A DNA stretch of 64,000 bases. Source: Pseudomonas sp. AFG_SD02_1510_Pfu_092 (lineage in GTDB: Bacteria > Pseudomonadota > Gammaproteobacteria > Pseudomonadales > Pseudomonadaceae). Under the pieces are notes generated by a model, which saw only the letters and a list, made by a program, of their open reading frames with translations, was not told the origin of the DNA and searched no databases. The position numbers were made by a program, and so were the translations under genes. The DNA lies in contig NZ_PUQD01000020.1 of assembly GCF_003331055.1 (NCBI RefSeq), forward strand, positions 1 to 64,000, read 5' to 3'. Within the stretch, counting starts at the first letter, position 1, and each line of letters starts with the position of its first letter. Below, piece after piece: positions 38,226-46,013 of the stretch.

Positions 38226-38447
38226 TAGGGTTGGATAGTGAATTAAATCCTGATCCTGGCTATTTTCAGATGGCTTGATTCACGACTGTGGGGAATACCA
38301 AACGAACCAGAGCTGTCGTCAATCCCTATTTATCATCACAAACTTTCAGTGACATTCCCAACCACTATCGGCTGATTCAGCTCATGCCACTGTCCGCTTC
38401 GGGTCGATACCTGCCGGTCAAAACGGACCCGTGCGCTGGCCACATCC

Positions 38448-38515
38448 GATGCAAATGGCTGGTCAAGTCGAATGCAAACAGGTGGTCAAGTGGGATACAA
38501 ACGCTTGATCAAGTC
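38448..38515. repeat. Three tandem imperfect 22-23-bp repeats
   Basis: Units at 38448-38469, 38470-38492 and 38493-38515 share the pattern GATGCAAA...GGTCAAGTC (third unit GATACAAACGCTTGATCAAG). Arrays like this occur at the ends of IS21-family elements, but no transposase is beside them, so this may be an orphan IS end. They lie between the end of cluster gene 3 and the end of the E2-E1-JAB operon. Confidence 0.6.
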
Positions 38516-39131
38516 AGGTGCAACGTCCCAAATTCAGTACCGTCAGTGAATACATTCCGCCAATTCGCTCCAAATAGTCTTCACCGACCAACTGAGGGTG
38601 ATACTGCATTTCAACTGGCATGTCATCCGGATGCAAGAGGCACATTTTTCCAACGCAGTCTGGCGTACCTGTCAGAATTCCATATGTTGTACCGAACGTT
38701 ATATCAATGATTTCATGACTTGGTAGCGTGAGCCAGGCATGCAGGTCCAAGCTTGGAGATGTTATTCCGTTGTCCAGCAACTCCTTGAGTTGCTGGACAT
38801 CGCTATGGAATACCTTGCCATGGTTGTACTCAACATAGCCCAATGTATATACGAGAGGTATCTGTAGCGCGTGTTCGAGTGGTGCTTTCAGCGCCGCGGT
38901 GATGGTGAAGCACTGCTGAGAAACCTCTTCAGCACGAAGCGGTGACAAGGCGTCTGTCACCACTTGTTGGAAGATCTGGCACCTGTCCTCGTTCACAAAG
39001 CGTTCGGGTGATCGGCAGAATAGTGTTTCTGGCAGCCCCCATGCAGTTGTTCGTTTCAGCGCTTGATCGAATCGTTGCTCATAGCTGTAATGGGAGGCTT
39101 TTCCCATCCACTGCCCTATCCATGAAAGCAC
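38514..39131 (-). CDS. Unknown 205-residue protein, last gene of the E2-E1-JAB operon
   Basis: A 205-residue protein starting with GTG at 39131 behind AAGGAG, 6 bases away. It is soluble, with no family I recognise; RFDQALKRTTAWGLPETLFC and HEIIDITFGTTYGILTG are the clearest blocks. It starts 35 bases after the stop of the membrane-protein gene. A role as substrate, effector or immunity-type partner of the operon is possible, but the sequence gives no direct sign. Confidence 0.62.
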   Translation of the reverse strand: MLSWIGQWMGKASHYSYEQRFDQALKRTTAWGLPETLFCRSPERFVNEDRCQIFQQVVTDALSPLRAEEVSQQCFTITAALKAPLEHALQIPLVYTLGYVEYNHGKVFHSDVQQLKELLDNGITSPSLDLHAWLTLPSHEIIDITFGTTYGILTGTPDCVGKMCLLHPDDMPVEMQYHPQLVGEDYLERIGGMYSLTVLNLGRCT

Positions 39132-39166
39132 CGGAAGCTCCTTCTACATATGGAGTAGATTTAACC

Positions 39167-39646
39167 TTATGGCGTCTGCGGTGGCTGTGGCCCAGTACGG
39201 GGTTCGGATGCACGAGACTTTTCGATTCCCCAAACCGCTTTAGCAACTTCCTCGATTTTGGCGAAAAACTTATCAACGTTGAAGCCAGCGATGAACGCCA
39301 GGGCGAAGAAACCGATCTCACTGGCATTTTCTTTAGAGCTTGACTCAAGTACCAGCAGGCCTGCCTTCAAGAACAGGTAGCTTATGGCGCCCGCCACCAT
39401 ACTGGTGATGGGGCGGATGAAGTACCACGCATACCAGTCTGGATCCCAGCGTTTGTGAACGCACTTGTTGAGGTAAAGAGCCCGGAGGCAGTACTGGCAA
39501 CCACCCACACAAGCTATTGCGGCGCACATGAGTGGCACCCTGATTACCTCATAAGGCAGAGAGAGCCAGCCCAGTTCCATGGCGCTGATTGAATAGGTCG
39601 CTCCGAATAGCAGGAGCAGCAGGTAAAGAAAAATGACGTACAGCAT
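39167..39646 (-). CDS. Four-helix membrane protein in the E2-E1-JAB operon
   Basis: A 159-residue protein with hydrophobic segments at about 3-22, 34-56, 78-100 and 110-124, then a short amphipathic cytoplasmic tail (NVDKFFAKIEEVAKAVWG) and a proline-rich end. I know no named family. Small multi-helix proteins are common killing effectors in defence operons, so it is a candidate membrane-disrupting effector. AAGGAG lies 12 bases before the ATG, a rather long spacing. It starts 54 bases after the triple-fusion gene. Confidence 0.65.
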   Translation of the reverse strand: MLYVIFLYLLLLLFGATYSISAMELGWLSLPYEVIRVPLMCAAIACVGGCQYCLRALYLNKCVHKRWDPDWYAWYFIRPITSMVAGAISYLFLKAGLLVLESSSKENASEIGFFALAFIAGFNVDKFFAKIEEVAKAVWGIEKSRASEPRTGPQPPQTP

Positions 39647-39700
39647 AGTTGGAAATTGCTCCTTGGATAGGCTGATCCCGGGGAACTGGTAAATGACGAT

Positions 39701-41962
39701 CTACGCTACGGGCGGTACACCTAGGGTAAAACTGATCGAGTCCTCTGCGACAATCACCATGAGCATCGGCAAGCCGTCATTCGACATTCTGTCCGTGAGA
39801 CTAGCAAGGAGGGCTCGATCATCCGCACTTGGATTGGATGGATACCCTGATGGGTGTGAGTGCCATTCGCCGATATAGTCCACGAGGTTCGCAGTACGCT
39901 GATGGCATCGCTCCAGGATTTCCTGCTGGCCCTCTTTACCTCGAATGAAGTGACAAGCGCTCGCTTCGCTGTCCAGTGGCGCAGTCAGAGCATCGACAAC
40001 TAGAATTTCCATATTTTTAGTGTCGGTAACGCCAAGGAGCATGCCGCCGGTTTCGCGCGGTAATCCTTCGCGTCGATACTGAGTAAACTTGGCAACCAAC
40101 CCCCGGTCGTAAATGATCTTCCAGCCTTGAGTGTCAACCGAGCAGGAGGCCTGCAGTTCTAGTTCCATATGCGTGACGGCATCGCTCTCATCATTGACTA
40201 CCCACACGCATGCTCGAGCCTCCGTAGATTGCAGGCTGCGTCTTAACTGCCTGGCCAGAATTCCTGCATGCAGGTGAATACGCTCAGGTGCTAGCTTGAC
40301 TGAGATATCTCGGCAGCCTCCCCCAACCCAGATGTCGCCATGGTGGTTTGCCAAGTGTTCCTCACCCCATTCACTGTTGAGAATGGCTCGGTAGTACTGC
40401 GCTTCGATGGCCTTGCTCCGCAAATCTCTTTGCTGGTCCTCAAGGAGCAGAACACATCCGTTTCCTGATGGTGTGATAAACAGAGTTGCCAGGCGAGGAC
40501 AGTCTGGGCGGTTGGAGAGTTCGCGAGGTACGCCTAATGTCGTCGTCACGTCCACAAGCACATCGGCGTTCGAGAGGACCTGGACTAGCGCGCTTTCGTC
40601 ATCGGTGACGCTGGCATGAATAGCAACCGGTGGAGGTGAATCAGGGAAGATACTGATCACGTGTGCTCGGACGACTTCTGCTTTGGCCAAGCCCAGGTTG
40701 GCGTCGACCGCGATGTGGCGACTCAAGTTATGCGGCAGCACCCTGTCGGGGTCGACATAGGTCCATGACCCCCATGCCTCTCTGGCCCATATATCCGCAA
40801 GTAAGCTGCCGAGAGCACCAACGCCAGCCAGAACACCGCGGAAGTCTGCGGTCTCTGAATCAATACCGGATAATTTTTGGGAAAACTTACTGTCCAGACA
40901 ACGCCGGATTTCAATGAGCTTGACAGGCAAGCTCCTCCATTTCTCCGATTGCTCTGGGAATGATTTTCCTATCAATGTCGTCAGGTAGGATTTCTCACCA
41001 ATTTCCTGAACCGGAAAGTCGAGCATGTTAGCCAGCTCAGCCGGGTTTTTTAGGGCGAGATAACCTAGGACGTCATGGCGATCAAAAACCCCCTGCCGGG
41101 TTCTTGGGATGCCGATCAAGATCACCAGCCCGGTAATGGCTGAAAGCGTACTTGTGAGTACGCCGGAGCCATCCCCAAAAGCGTTTTTCACGCTGTCAGC
41201 CAGTGGCGTGACCAAATCGCTTCCCCATAAAACGAGGCGGTCATGTATCTGACCGAGGGTCTGAGGCGGCGCGACCACCTCATGGGATTCTAGTGACGCC
41301 ACCTCGATCGGTAGGAGTTGGAAACGTCCTTTGGAGGCAGGGTTGTGCAGTGGGCTGGTTAACGGCACCGCTCGAAGAATGCCGTGCTGGCCATCGATCG
41401 AATGGATTGCCAGCTTTTTATCCTGGCCGGCGGCGTATTGAAGGGAGTCAGCGGGCAGAAACAGCTGGTACGGACTCATGTAAAAAAGCTGCTCCAACGG
41501 TTGATCAGGCCGGTGTAGCTGTCCAATTGCTGATTGCCTCAGCCACCAGAAAATTCGCTGCAAAAACTTCGGTGCAGTCCAGGTCCGCTCAGTTGTACTC
41601 CAGTCAACGTTGTACAAGCACAGGGACTTAGGTTCGTTGTCCAAGGTGTGGTTCAGGTGCGAAAGGCTCGGAAAGTCTTTGCGCAGTGCCAGCACTTCGA
41701 CAGGGGCGGTAGTAGAGTCCGAAACCCTGATTGCTAGTCGTTCATTACGTTTGATGCCGGATGGGCTAGCGTGCTCGATCGTCGCGTCGCCGGCATCTAT
41801 CACAATGAGCTCTGTAAGGCGTGGCTGCTGCGAGAGCCTCAGCTCAACCACCTCAACGAAGGGATTCGCTTCACAAGCATTCAAAAGCGCCCGAGTCTGG
41901 GGGAAATTTGGGGTGTAGTCATTGAGGCACACCCGTTCCCCGGGCTCGAAGTACTCTGTCAT
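39701..41962 (-). CDS. E2-E1-JAB triple fusion (ubiquitin-like conjugation protein)
   Basis: A 753-residue protein joining three ubiquitin-pathway parts. Residues 1-170 look like a prokaryotic E2: a cysteine at 115 in KSLCLYNVDW is the probable thioester residue. Residues 370-520 are a ThiF/E1 adenylation domain, with GVGALGSLLADIWA (nucleotide loop, 380-385), VDPDRVLPHNLSRH and LAKAEV. The C-terminal part (about 640-753) is a JAB/MPN metalloprotease with ETGGMLLG and a full JAMM motif, H701-S-H703-P, S712, D715. CBASS Cap2 (E2-E1) and Cap3 (JAB) carry the same activities on two proteins. Its start overlaps the stop of the metallo-beta-lactamase gene. No separate ubiquitin-like protein is seen. 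Confidence 0.85.
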   Translation of the reverse strand: MTEYFEPGERVCLNDYTPNFPQTRALLNACEANPFVEVVELRLSQQPRLTELIVIDAGDATIEHASPSGIKRNERLAIRVSDSTTAPVEVLALRKDFPSLSHLNHTLDNEPKSLCLYNVDWSTTERTWTAPKFLQRIFWWLRQSAIGQLHRPDQPLEQLFYMSPYQLFLPADSLQYAAGQDKKLAIHSIDGQHGILRAVPLTSPLHNPASKGRFQLLPIEVASLESHEVVAPPQTLGQIHDRLVLWGSDLVTPLADSVKNAFGDGSGVLTSTLSAITGLVILIGIPRTRQGVFDRHDVLGYLALKNPAELANMLDFPVQEIGEKSYLTTLIGKSFPEQSEKWRSLPVKLIEIRRCLDSKFSQKLSGIDSETADFRGVLAGVGALGSLLADIWAREAWGSWTYVDPDRVLPHNLSRHIAVDANLGLAKAEVVRAHVISIFPDSPPPVAIHASVTDDESALVQVLSNADVLVDVTTTLGVPRELSNRPDCPRLATLFITPSGNGCVLLLEDQQRDLRSKAIEAQYYRAILNSEWGEEHLANHHGDIWVGGGCRDISVKLAPERIHLHAGILARQLRRSLQSTEARACVWVVNDESDAVTHMELELQASCSVDTQGWKIIYDRGLVAKFTQYRREGLPRETGGMLLGVTDTKNMEILVVDALTAPLDSEASACHFIRGKEGQQEILERCHQRTANLVDYIGEWHSHPSGYPSNPSADDRALLASLTDRMSNDGLPMLMVIVAEDSISFTLGVPPVA

Positions 41963-43125
41963 TGCTTACCCGCCCTCGGCGCTGCAGCTGCCGCGACACT
42001 CAAACCGGCGGCCAACGCTCCGACCACAACACGCACCAGTTTTCCGTTGGGTTGAATCTCGAGCTCGGTCTCGTTCCCAGCTTTGTCGTCGCCGGTGCAG
42101 AGGAACGCACCATCTACCGACCGCAGGATAGACTTGTACTCAGTTTTCGCGCGGATGCAGGGAGGATCATTGTCATCATCAACAATCTTGGCGCTACTGG
42201 AGACAATGGTGGCGCCGTCCAAAGCTTGGCTCAGGGCCTCGCGTGCACCCTCGCATACCTTGGCCTCATCTTGCTTGTCCGACCAGCTGTCATAGGACAG
42301 TGACCGCCACGAGCAGTGGTGAGGGGCCTGCAAAAGGTCGTACTCCAGTACTTCCGGTTCGTTTTTGTAGTTGTCCCACATACGTTCCCAGATCACTACA
42401 CCAGCGTCTCCTCCACTAAGGAATTTCACGTGGTTGGCCGACCCTTTAGCGGCAAAGATCTTCATGCGCAGGATGACGCTTGAGTTGTTCTTGGACAGCT
42501 TCTCTTCAAGCTCGTCGTCCTGGCGCGGTGCCGGAGCGAGGAGGATGGCGGAGAACAGGCTAGAGAATGACTCACCGCCAATGCGGTCCAGTGTTTCCCC
42601 CGTCTTGATCAAAATTTCCTGCAAGTCGTCGGTTTTGTTGCCTTCATCCTCGCCGAGGATGAGCAGGCGGTTGCCAGGACCAGCGGTGCGATTCGCCTTC
42701 CAGTGCTTCACTCGCCGGCGTACCTCGGTGGCGAAGTCCTTAGCATCCTGGCAAAGCACATGATTATTTTTCTCATGACGTCGGAAAACCATGGGGGACG
42801 ACCAGATCTCCCTGATTATGATGCGCCGCTCAGATGCCTTTTTGTCGTCGTCTGGATAGTCCTCGGGGCGCCCAAGCCAGAAATGCTTCTGCAAGCCCAG
42901 AATGTGGTCTTGGTCGGGGTGACTGAGCAGAAAAACATCCACGAAAGGGCGATTCTTGGCGTCGTATTGCAGGCGTTTGCGCAACTGCGCAGCGACGTCT
43001 GGAGTGTCGTCAGCAGGTTTCCGGATCTTAATGTCAATCAGAATGGTCGTAACCCTAGTGTCCGCGAGGCGGATCAGTGTCATGTCCCCGTTAGCAACGG
43101 GGAAAAACGTAATCTTTGCACCCAA
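41959..43125 (-). CDS. Metallo-beta-lactamase-fold hydrolase, first gene of the E2-E1-JAB operon
   Basis: A 388-residue protein with the metal-binding motif FLLSHPDQDHILGLQ (HxDxDH, about residues 68-73), a second histidine pair in LQAPHHCSWRS and the GDAGVV strand. This is the ComEC/Rec2-like branch of the fold, which includes nucleases and phosphodiesterases. The start is TTG at 43125, fixed by GGAGG six bases upstream. The C-terminus is odd: VVVGALAAGLSVAAAAAPRAGKQ, a flexible alanine-rich tail. It overlaps the triple fusion by 4 bases and is divergent from the CapW-type regulator. Confidence 0.8.
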   Translation of the reverse strand: MGAKITFFPVANGDMTLIRLADTRVTTILIDIKIRKPADDTPDVAAQLRKRLQYDAKNRPFVDVFLLSHPDQDHILGLQKHFWLGRPEDYPDDDKKASERRIIIREIWSSPMVFRRHEKNNHVLCQDAKDFATEVRRRVKHWKANRTAGPGNRLLILGEDEGNKTDDLQEILIKTGETLDRIGGESFSSLFSAILLAPAPRQDDELEEKLSKNNSSVILRMKIFAAKGSANHVKFLSGGDAGVVIWERMWDNYKNEPEVLEYDLLQAPHHCSWRSLSYDSWSDKQDEAKVCEGAREALSQALDGATIVSSSAKIVDDDNDPPCIRAKTEYKSILRSVDGAFLCTGDDKAGNETELEIQPNGKLVRVVVGALAAGLSVAAAAAPRAGKQ

Positions 43126-43181
43126 GAGAGACCTCCGATTTTGGTAGTTGGATCCAATGCGAAGGATGCTAAGCCTAAAAA

Positions 43182-43195
43182 CTAGACCCGTCTAG
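43182..43195. promoter_or_regulatory. Palindromic operator candidate between capW-like gene and the E2-E1-JAB operon
   Basis: CTAGACCCGTCTAG is a perfect 6-bp inverted repeat with a 2-base centre. It lies 10 bases before a TATAAT box at 43206-43211 that faces the regulator gene, and 57 bases from the TTG start of the divergent operon. This is where a dimeric autorepressor of the CapW/BrxR type would bind. Confidence 0.65.
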
Positions 43196-43205
43196 ATACT
43201 GGACG

Positions 43206-43211
43206 TATAAT
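43206..43211 (+). promoter_or_regulatory. -10 element of the capW-like gene
   Basis: Consensus TATAAT, 33 bases before the ATG at 43245. The -35 region falls on the CTAGAC palindrome, so repressor binding there would block the promoter. Confidence 0.55.
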
Positions 43212-43244
43212 TTTTAATCGTGTGATGGGATGAAGGTAAGCAAA

Positions 43245-44096
43245 ATGAGCCAGAAGGCACTGCGAACGGGCCGTTGGGGCCAAGAACGCCGCCTCGAATT
43301 TATCGATTTTCGGTTGATGTGGGAGGGACGGCTGAACCGTGCCGACCTTATCGGCTTCTTCCAAATCTCTACTCCCCAAGCCTCGCTGGATTTGGCCCGG
43401 TATATCGAGTTGGCTCCAGATAACCTGGTCTACGATCGAACGGCTAAAGCCTATCTGGCCACGGCAGGCTTCGAACCAATTCTCTGTCGCCGGGACAGCG
43501 ACACCTTTCTCAAAGAATTGTTTGGGCGCCAATCAGGTTCGCTGAGTCCGAGCGAAAGTTTTATCGGATGGTCCCCTGAAGCCGACATTGTGCCGTTTCC
43601 CAACCGCCATGTTCCTACTCCAGTACTCATACATTTACTTAGAGCATTAAGAAACAAATGCGCAGTAGAGGTTGGCTACCAATCTATGGCGCATCCCGAA
43701 CCAACAGAAAGGACAATATACCCAAGCGCTTTCGGGTTCGATGGATTCAGATGGCACTTACGTGCTTACTGCTTCAGATCCGCCATGTATAAAGATTTTG
43801 TTTTAGGCAGAATTCGCACCATCGCTGAAGCCGAAGACGATATACAGAACGTTCCGCCAGACATAGAGTGGAATAAGTTTGTTGACTTGGTTATTTCGCC
43901 AAACCCCAATTACTCGGAACCGCGTCGGCTAGCCATAGAACATGATTACAACATGGTGAGTGGGGAGATAAAAATCCGCACACGGATAGCATTGCGCCAA
44001 TACGTTGAAAGGCGCCTGGGCTTGAGTAAATGGGATGAGGCTATAACTGACCAGCATCAGATTGTATTGGTGAGAGTGGAAGAAGTCGCTGAATGA
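43245..44096 (+). CDS. capW: CapW/BrxR-type wHTH-WYL transcriptional regulator
   Basis: A 283-residue regulator. The winged-helix part (about 1-90) starts with RWGQERRLEFIDFRLMWEGRLNRADLIGFFQIS, almost the family signature. The WYL part (about 125-205) holds RTIYPSAFGFDGFRWHLRAYCF and KDFVLGRI, and a WCX dimer domain follows. Regulators of this family repress CBASS, BREX and other defence operons until phage infection or DNA damage. AAGG at 43233 favours the ATG at 43245 over one at 43230. It is divergent from the MBL/E2-E1-JAB operon, which it most likely controls. Confidence 0.88.
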   Translation: MSQKALRTGRWGQERRLEFIDFRLMWEGRLNRADLIGFFQISTPQASLDLARYIELAPDNLVYDRTAKAYLATAGFEPILCRRDSDTFLKELFGRQSGSLSPSESFIGWSPEADIVPFPNRHVPTPVLIHLLRALRNKCAVEVGYQSMAHPEPTERTIYPSAFGFDGFRWHLRAYCFRSAMYKDFVLGRIRTIAEAEDDIQNVPPDIEWNKFVDLVISPNPNYSEPRRLAIEHDYNMVSGEIKIRTRIALRQYVERRLGLSKWDEAITDQHQIVLVRVEEVAE

Positions 44097-44442
44097 ATAA
44101 AATCTGGAATTTCAGCCATTTATACCTAAATTTGGATTCTTGCCCTCCAATATAAGAATTCAACTTAATCTGGTACACAGAACCTATTGATCCATAGCAA
44201 CTAGCGGCCGATGGAACGGCCCAGTGTGTCACCAGGCTGTATAGATATCTACGGCCCACCGTTCCCAAATCTCATAACGTGCATTCGTGATTAGTAGTAC
44301 GCGCTGAGGGGGGAGTGGGTGCTGGGCAGATCAGCTGAGTTGGAGGTTTTGGCTGTCTGTATGATCCCCAAAATTCTTGATGTAAAGCCCGAGTCTTGGA
44401 GTAACAAGGGCTTTGTCTTTTTGAGAAACTCAAGGTCACTCG
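44097..44442. other. 346-bp stretch between convergent genes
   Basis: No gene, repeat or clear terminator is seen between the ends of the WYL regulator gene and the second metallo-beta-lactamase-fold gene. Confidence 0.5.
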
Positions 44443-45879
44443 TTACGGCCACTCCCAGGAGAGTACTTCGGCGAGCGCTCGGACTGGCTTTATGGTCTCA
44501 CGATAGTAAGAGGCGAAGTCGTTGTCGACGATGTAAAAATCTCCCGCTTTACGACAAGTAGATTCAACTGGCCAATGCGGATGGCGAAATTTTTTATGCT
44601 CCGGGTTCGCTGGTGCAATGAACAGCGGCCTATCACAAAGGTTAGCGATAAGTTCCCGCAGTCGGTCCATATTGGAGTCGTAGCTGTTTCGCGAGCCATG
44701 ATGGGGGAGCACAAACACCGAGGTCAGCGCTGTTTCGGCATGGTAATGCCGCAGGAATTCTTTCATTTTTTCCGGCGTAGAAAAATCTGCATCACCAGTG
44801 GTGATCCAGCCGACTTCGCGATTGTGTGCTAACAACAGCTTCTCGTTGCGCAGGGCCCGCTGTCCTTGGTGGACCGTTCGTGAGAACTGTTCGGGCCAAG
44901 TGTCGGTACCGCGTTGAGCTGGTCCTGAGTAAACGCACATCGATGCATCATTATAGTCTTCCAGTGATTGGCTAAGAGAATACAGCGTAGTGAGCACCTC
45001 TTTGCAACTTAGCCCTGGCGTATTCCGAATTTTATGAGCCAGTCTTCGCAACGGCTCCTGTCGAGTGTCCGTCTTGCTCAACCCGGCCCCCAAGATCTTC
45101 CTGATCTGAGGGGCATCTGCGTGCGAAACTTTGCGCGACAATTCGACTTCAAGCGCGGAGGCGAAAGAGCTCCATTGTGCTTGGGTCATCTTTTGGTTGG
45201 CTTGATTGACCACGGCCTTCAAACCGGCAAAGAGTGGTAGGCTCCAGATGACGCGCGCTTCCTCGGGATAGATCCATTCGCGTGAATAGAACCGAAAGAG
45301 CCAGTCAACATTTCTCATGTTCAGCGACTGCGAACAAGAGAAAATTTGACCGCCTTCTCTTGCTCGTTTTAACGCTTCGAAGGCGTCATCTGTGAGCTGG
45401 TCCCTCAACACATTCGTTGAGTCCGGGCCCAAATCTCTTTCACCAGGCTGCTCCGGAGACCCTGTGCCTACCAGCACCACCGGACCGAAGTCACCTCCGT
45501 AAAGGCGCCCGCCTATACGAATGACGTTGGCTATGTCCTCGTCGGCTAACTCTTCACCACTGAGTTTCAACGTCATCCATAGCAGATAGCTACGAATCTC
45601 TGCATGGGGTAAAAACACCGAGTCGAAGCTCACCCCAGCAGCATGTAGCTCCTCGATACCATTGATATGGTCCTGATCGAAATGACTGATGGCCAATATG
45701 TCGTGTCGGCGTTGCCCTTGAGCAAATTCATCAATCAGCACGGCGCGGTGCGCCGCAGTGGCTCCACCACAGTCGATGACCATGCTCAGCTTGCTCCCTC
45801 TTCGGCGGATTGCAGTGGCGTGGAAGCTACCTTGGCCGATTGGGTATTGAGTTCTGTCTACTTGAAAAAAAGTCACCAT
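44443..45879 (-). CDS. Second metallo-beta-lactamase-fold hydrolase (ComEC-like)
   Basis: A 478-residue protein starting MVTFFQVDRTQYPIGQGSF, with the metal motif AISHFDQDHINGIEEL (HxDxDH), the GDADF strand and VFVLPHHGSRNSYDSNM near the end. These fit the ComEC C-terminal type of the fold. The middle, about 150-370, is an insertion rich in helices (LSCKEVLTTLYSLSQSLEDYND) that normal ComEC domains lack. AAGGAG lies just before the start; a longer reading to 45996 lacks such a site. It shares the fold, but little else, with the enzyme at 41959. Whether it belongs to the E2-E1-JAB system or is a separate unit is open. Confidence 0.75.
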   Translation of the reverse strand: MVTFFQVDRTQYPIGQGSFHATAIRRRGSKLSMVIDCGGATAAHRAVLIDEFAQGQRRHDILAISHFDQDHINGIEELHAAGVSFDSVFLPHAEIRSYLLWMTLKLSGEELADEDIANVIRIGGRLYGGDFGPVVLVGTGSPEQPGERDLGPDSTNVLRDQLTDDAFEALKRAREGGQIFSCSQSLNMRNVDWLFRFYSREWIYPEEARVIWSLPLFAGLKAVVNQANQKMTQAQWSSFASALEVELSRKVSHADAPQIRKILGAGLSKTDTRQEPLRRLAHKIRNTPGLSCKEVLTTLYSLSQSLEDYNDASMCVYSGPAQRGTDTWPEQFSRTVHQGQRALRNEKLLLAHNREVGWITTGDADFSTPEKMKEFLRHYHAETALTSVFVLPHHGSRNSYDSNMDRLRELIANLCDRPLFIAPANPEHKKFRHPHWPVESTCRKAGDFYIVDNDFASYYRETIKPVRALAEVLSWEWP

Positions 45880-46013
45880 TTCTCCTTGGTTTTTGAGCGT
45901 GCCGCACGATGAGCCGAGGATGGCATAAAATTTATCAATACGGTCGTACGCAACTGAAGATGCAACGGCTTTGCAAAGGGATTGAGGGGGGCGCAAAGGC
46001 AGAGACTCTCGGA

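Noticed and set aside
38288..38710. 140-codon plus-strand frame after cluster gene 3
   Set aside because: It spans the 22-23-bp repeat array and the 3' end of the opposite gene; no start signal or family.
39701..43125. CBASS with a cGAS-like nucleotidyltransferase
   Set aside because: The E2, E1 and JAB parts suggest it, but no CD-NTase gene is found in the operon or nearby. The first gene is a metallo-beta-lactamase-fold protein.
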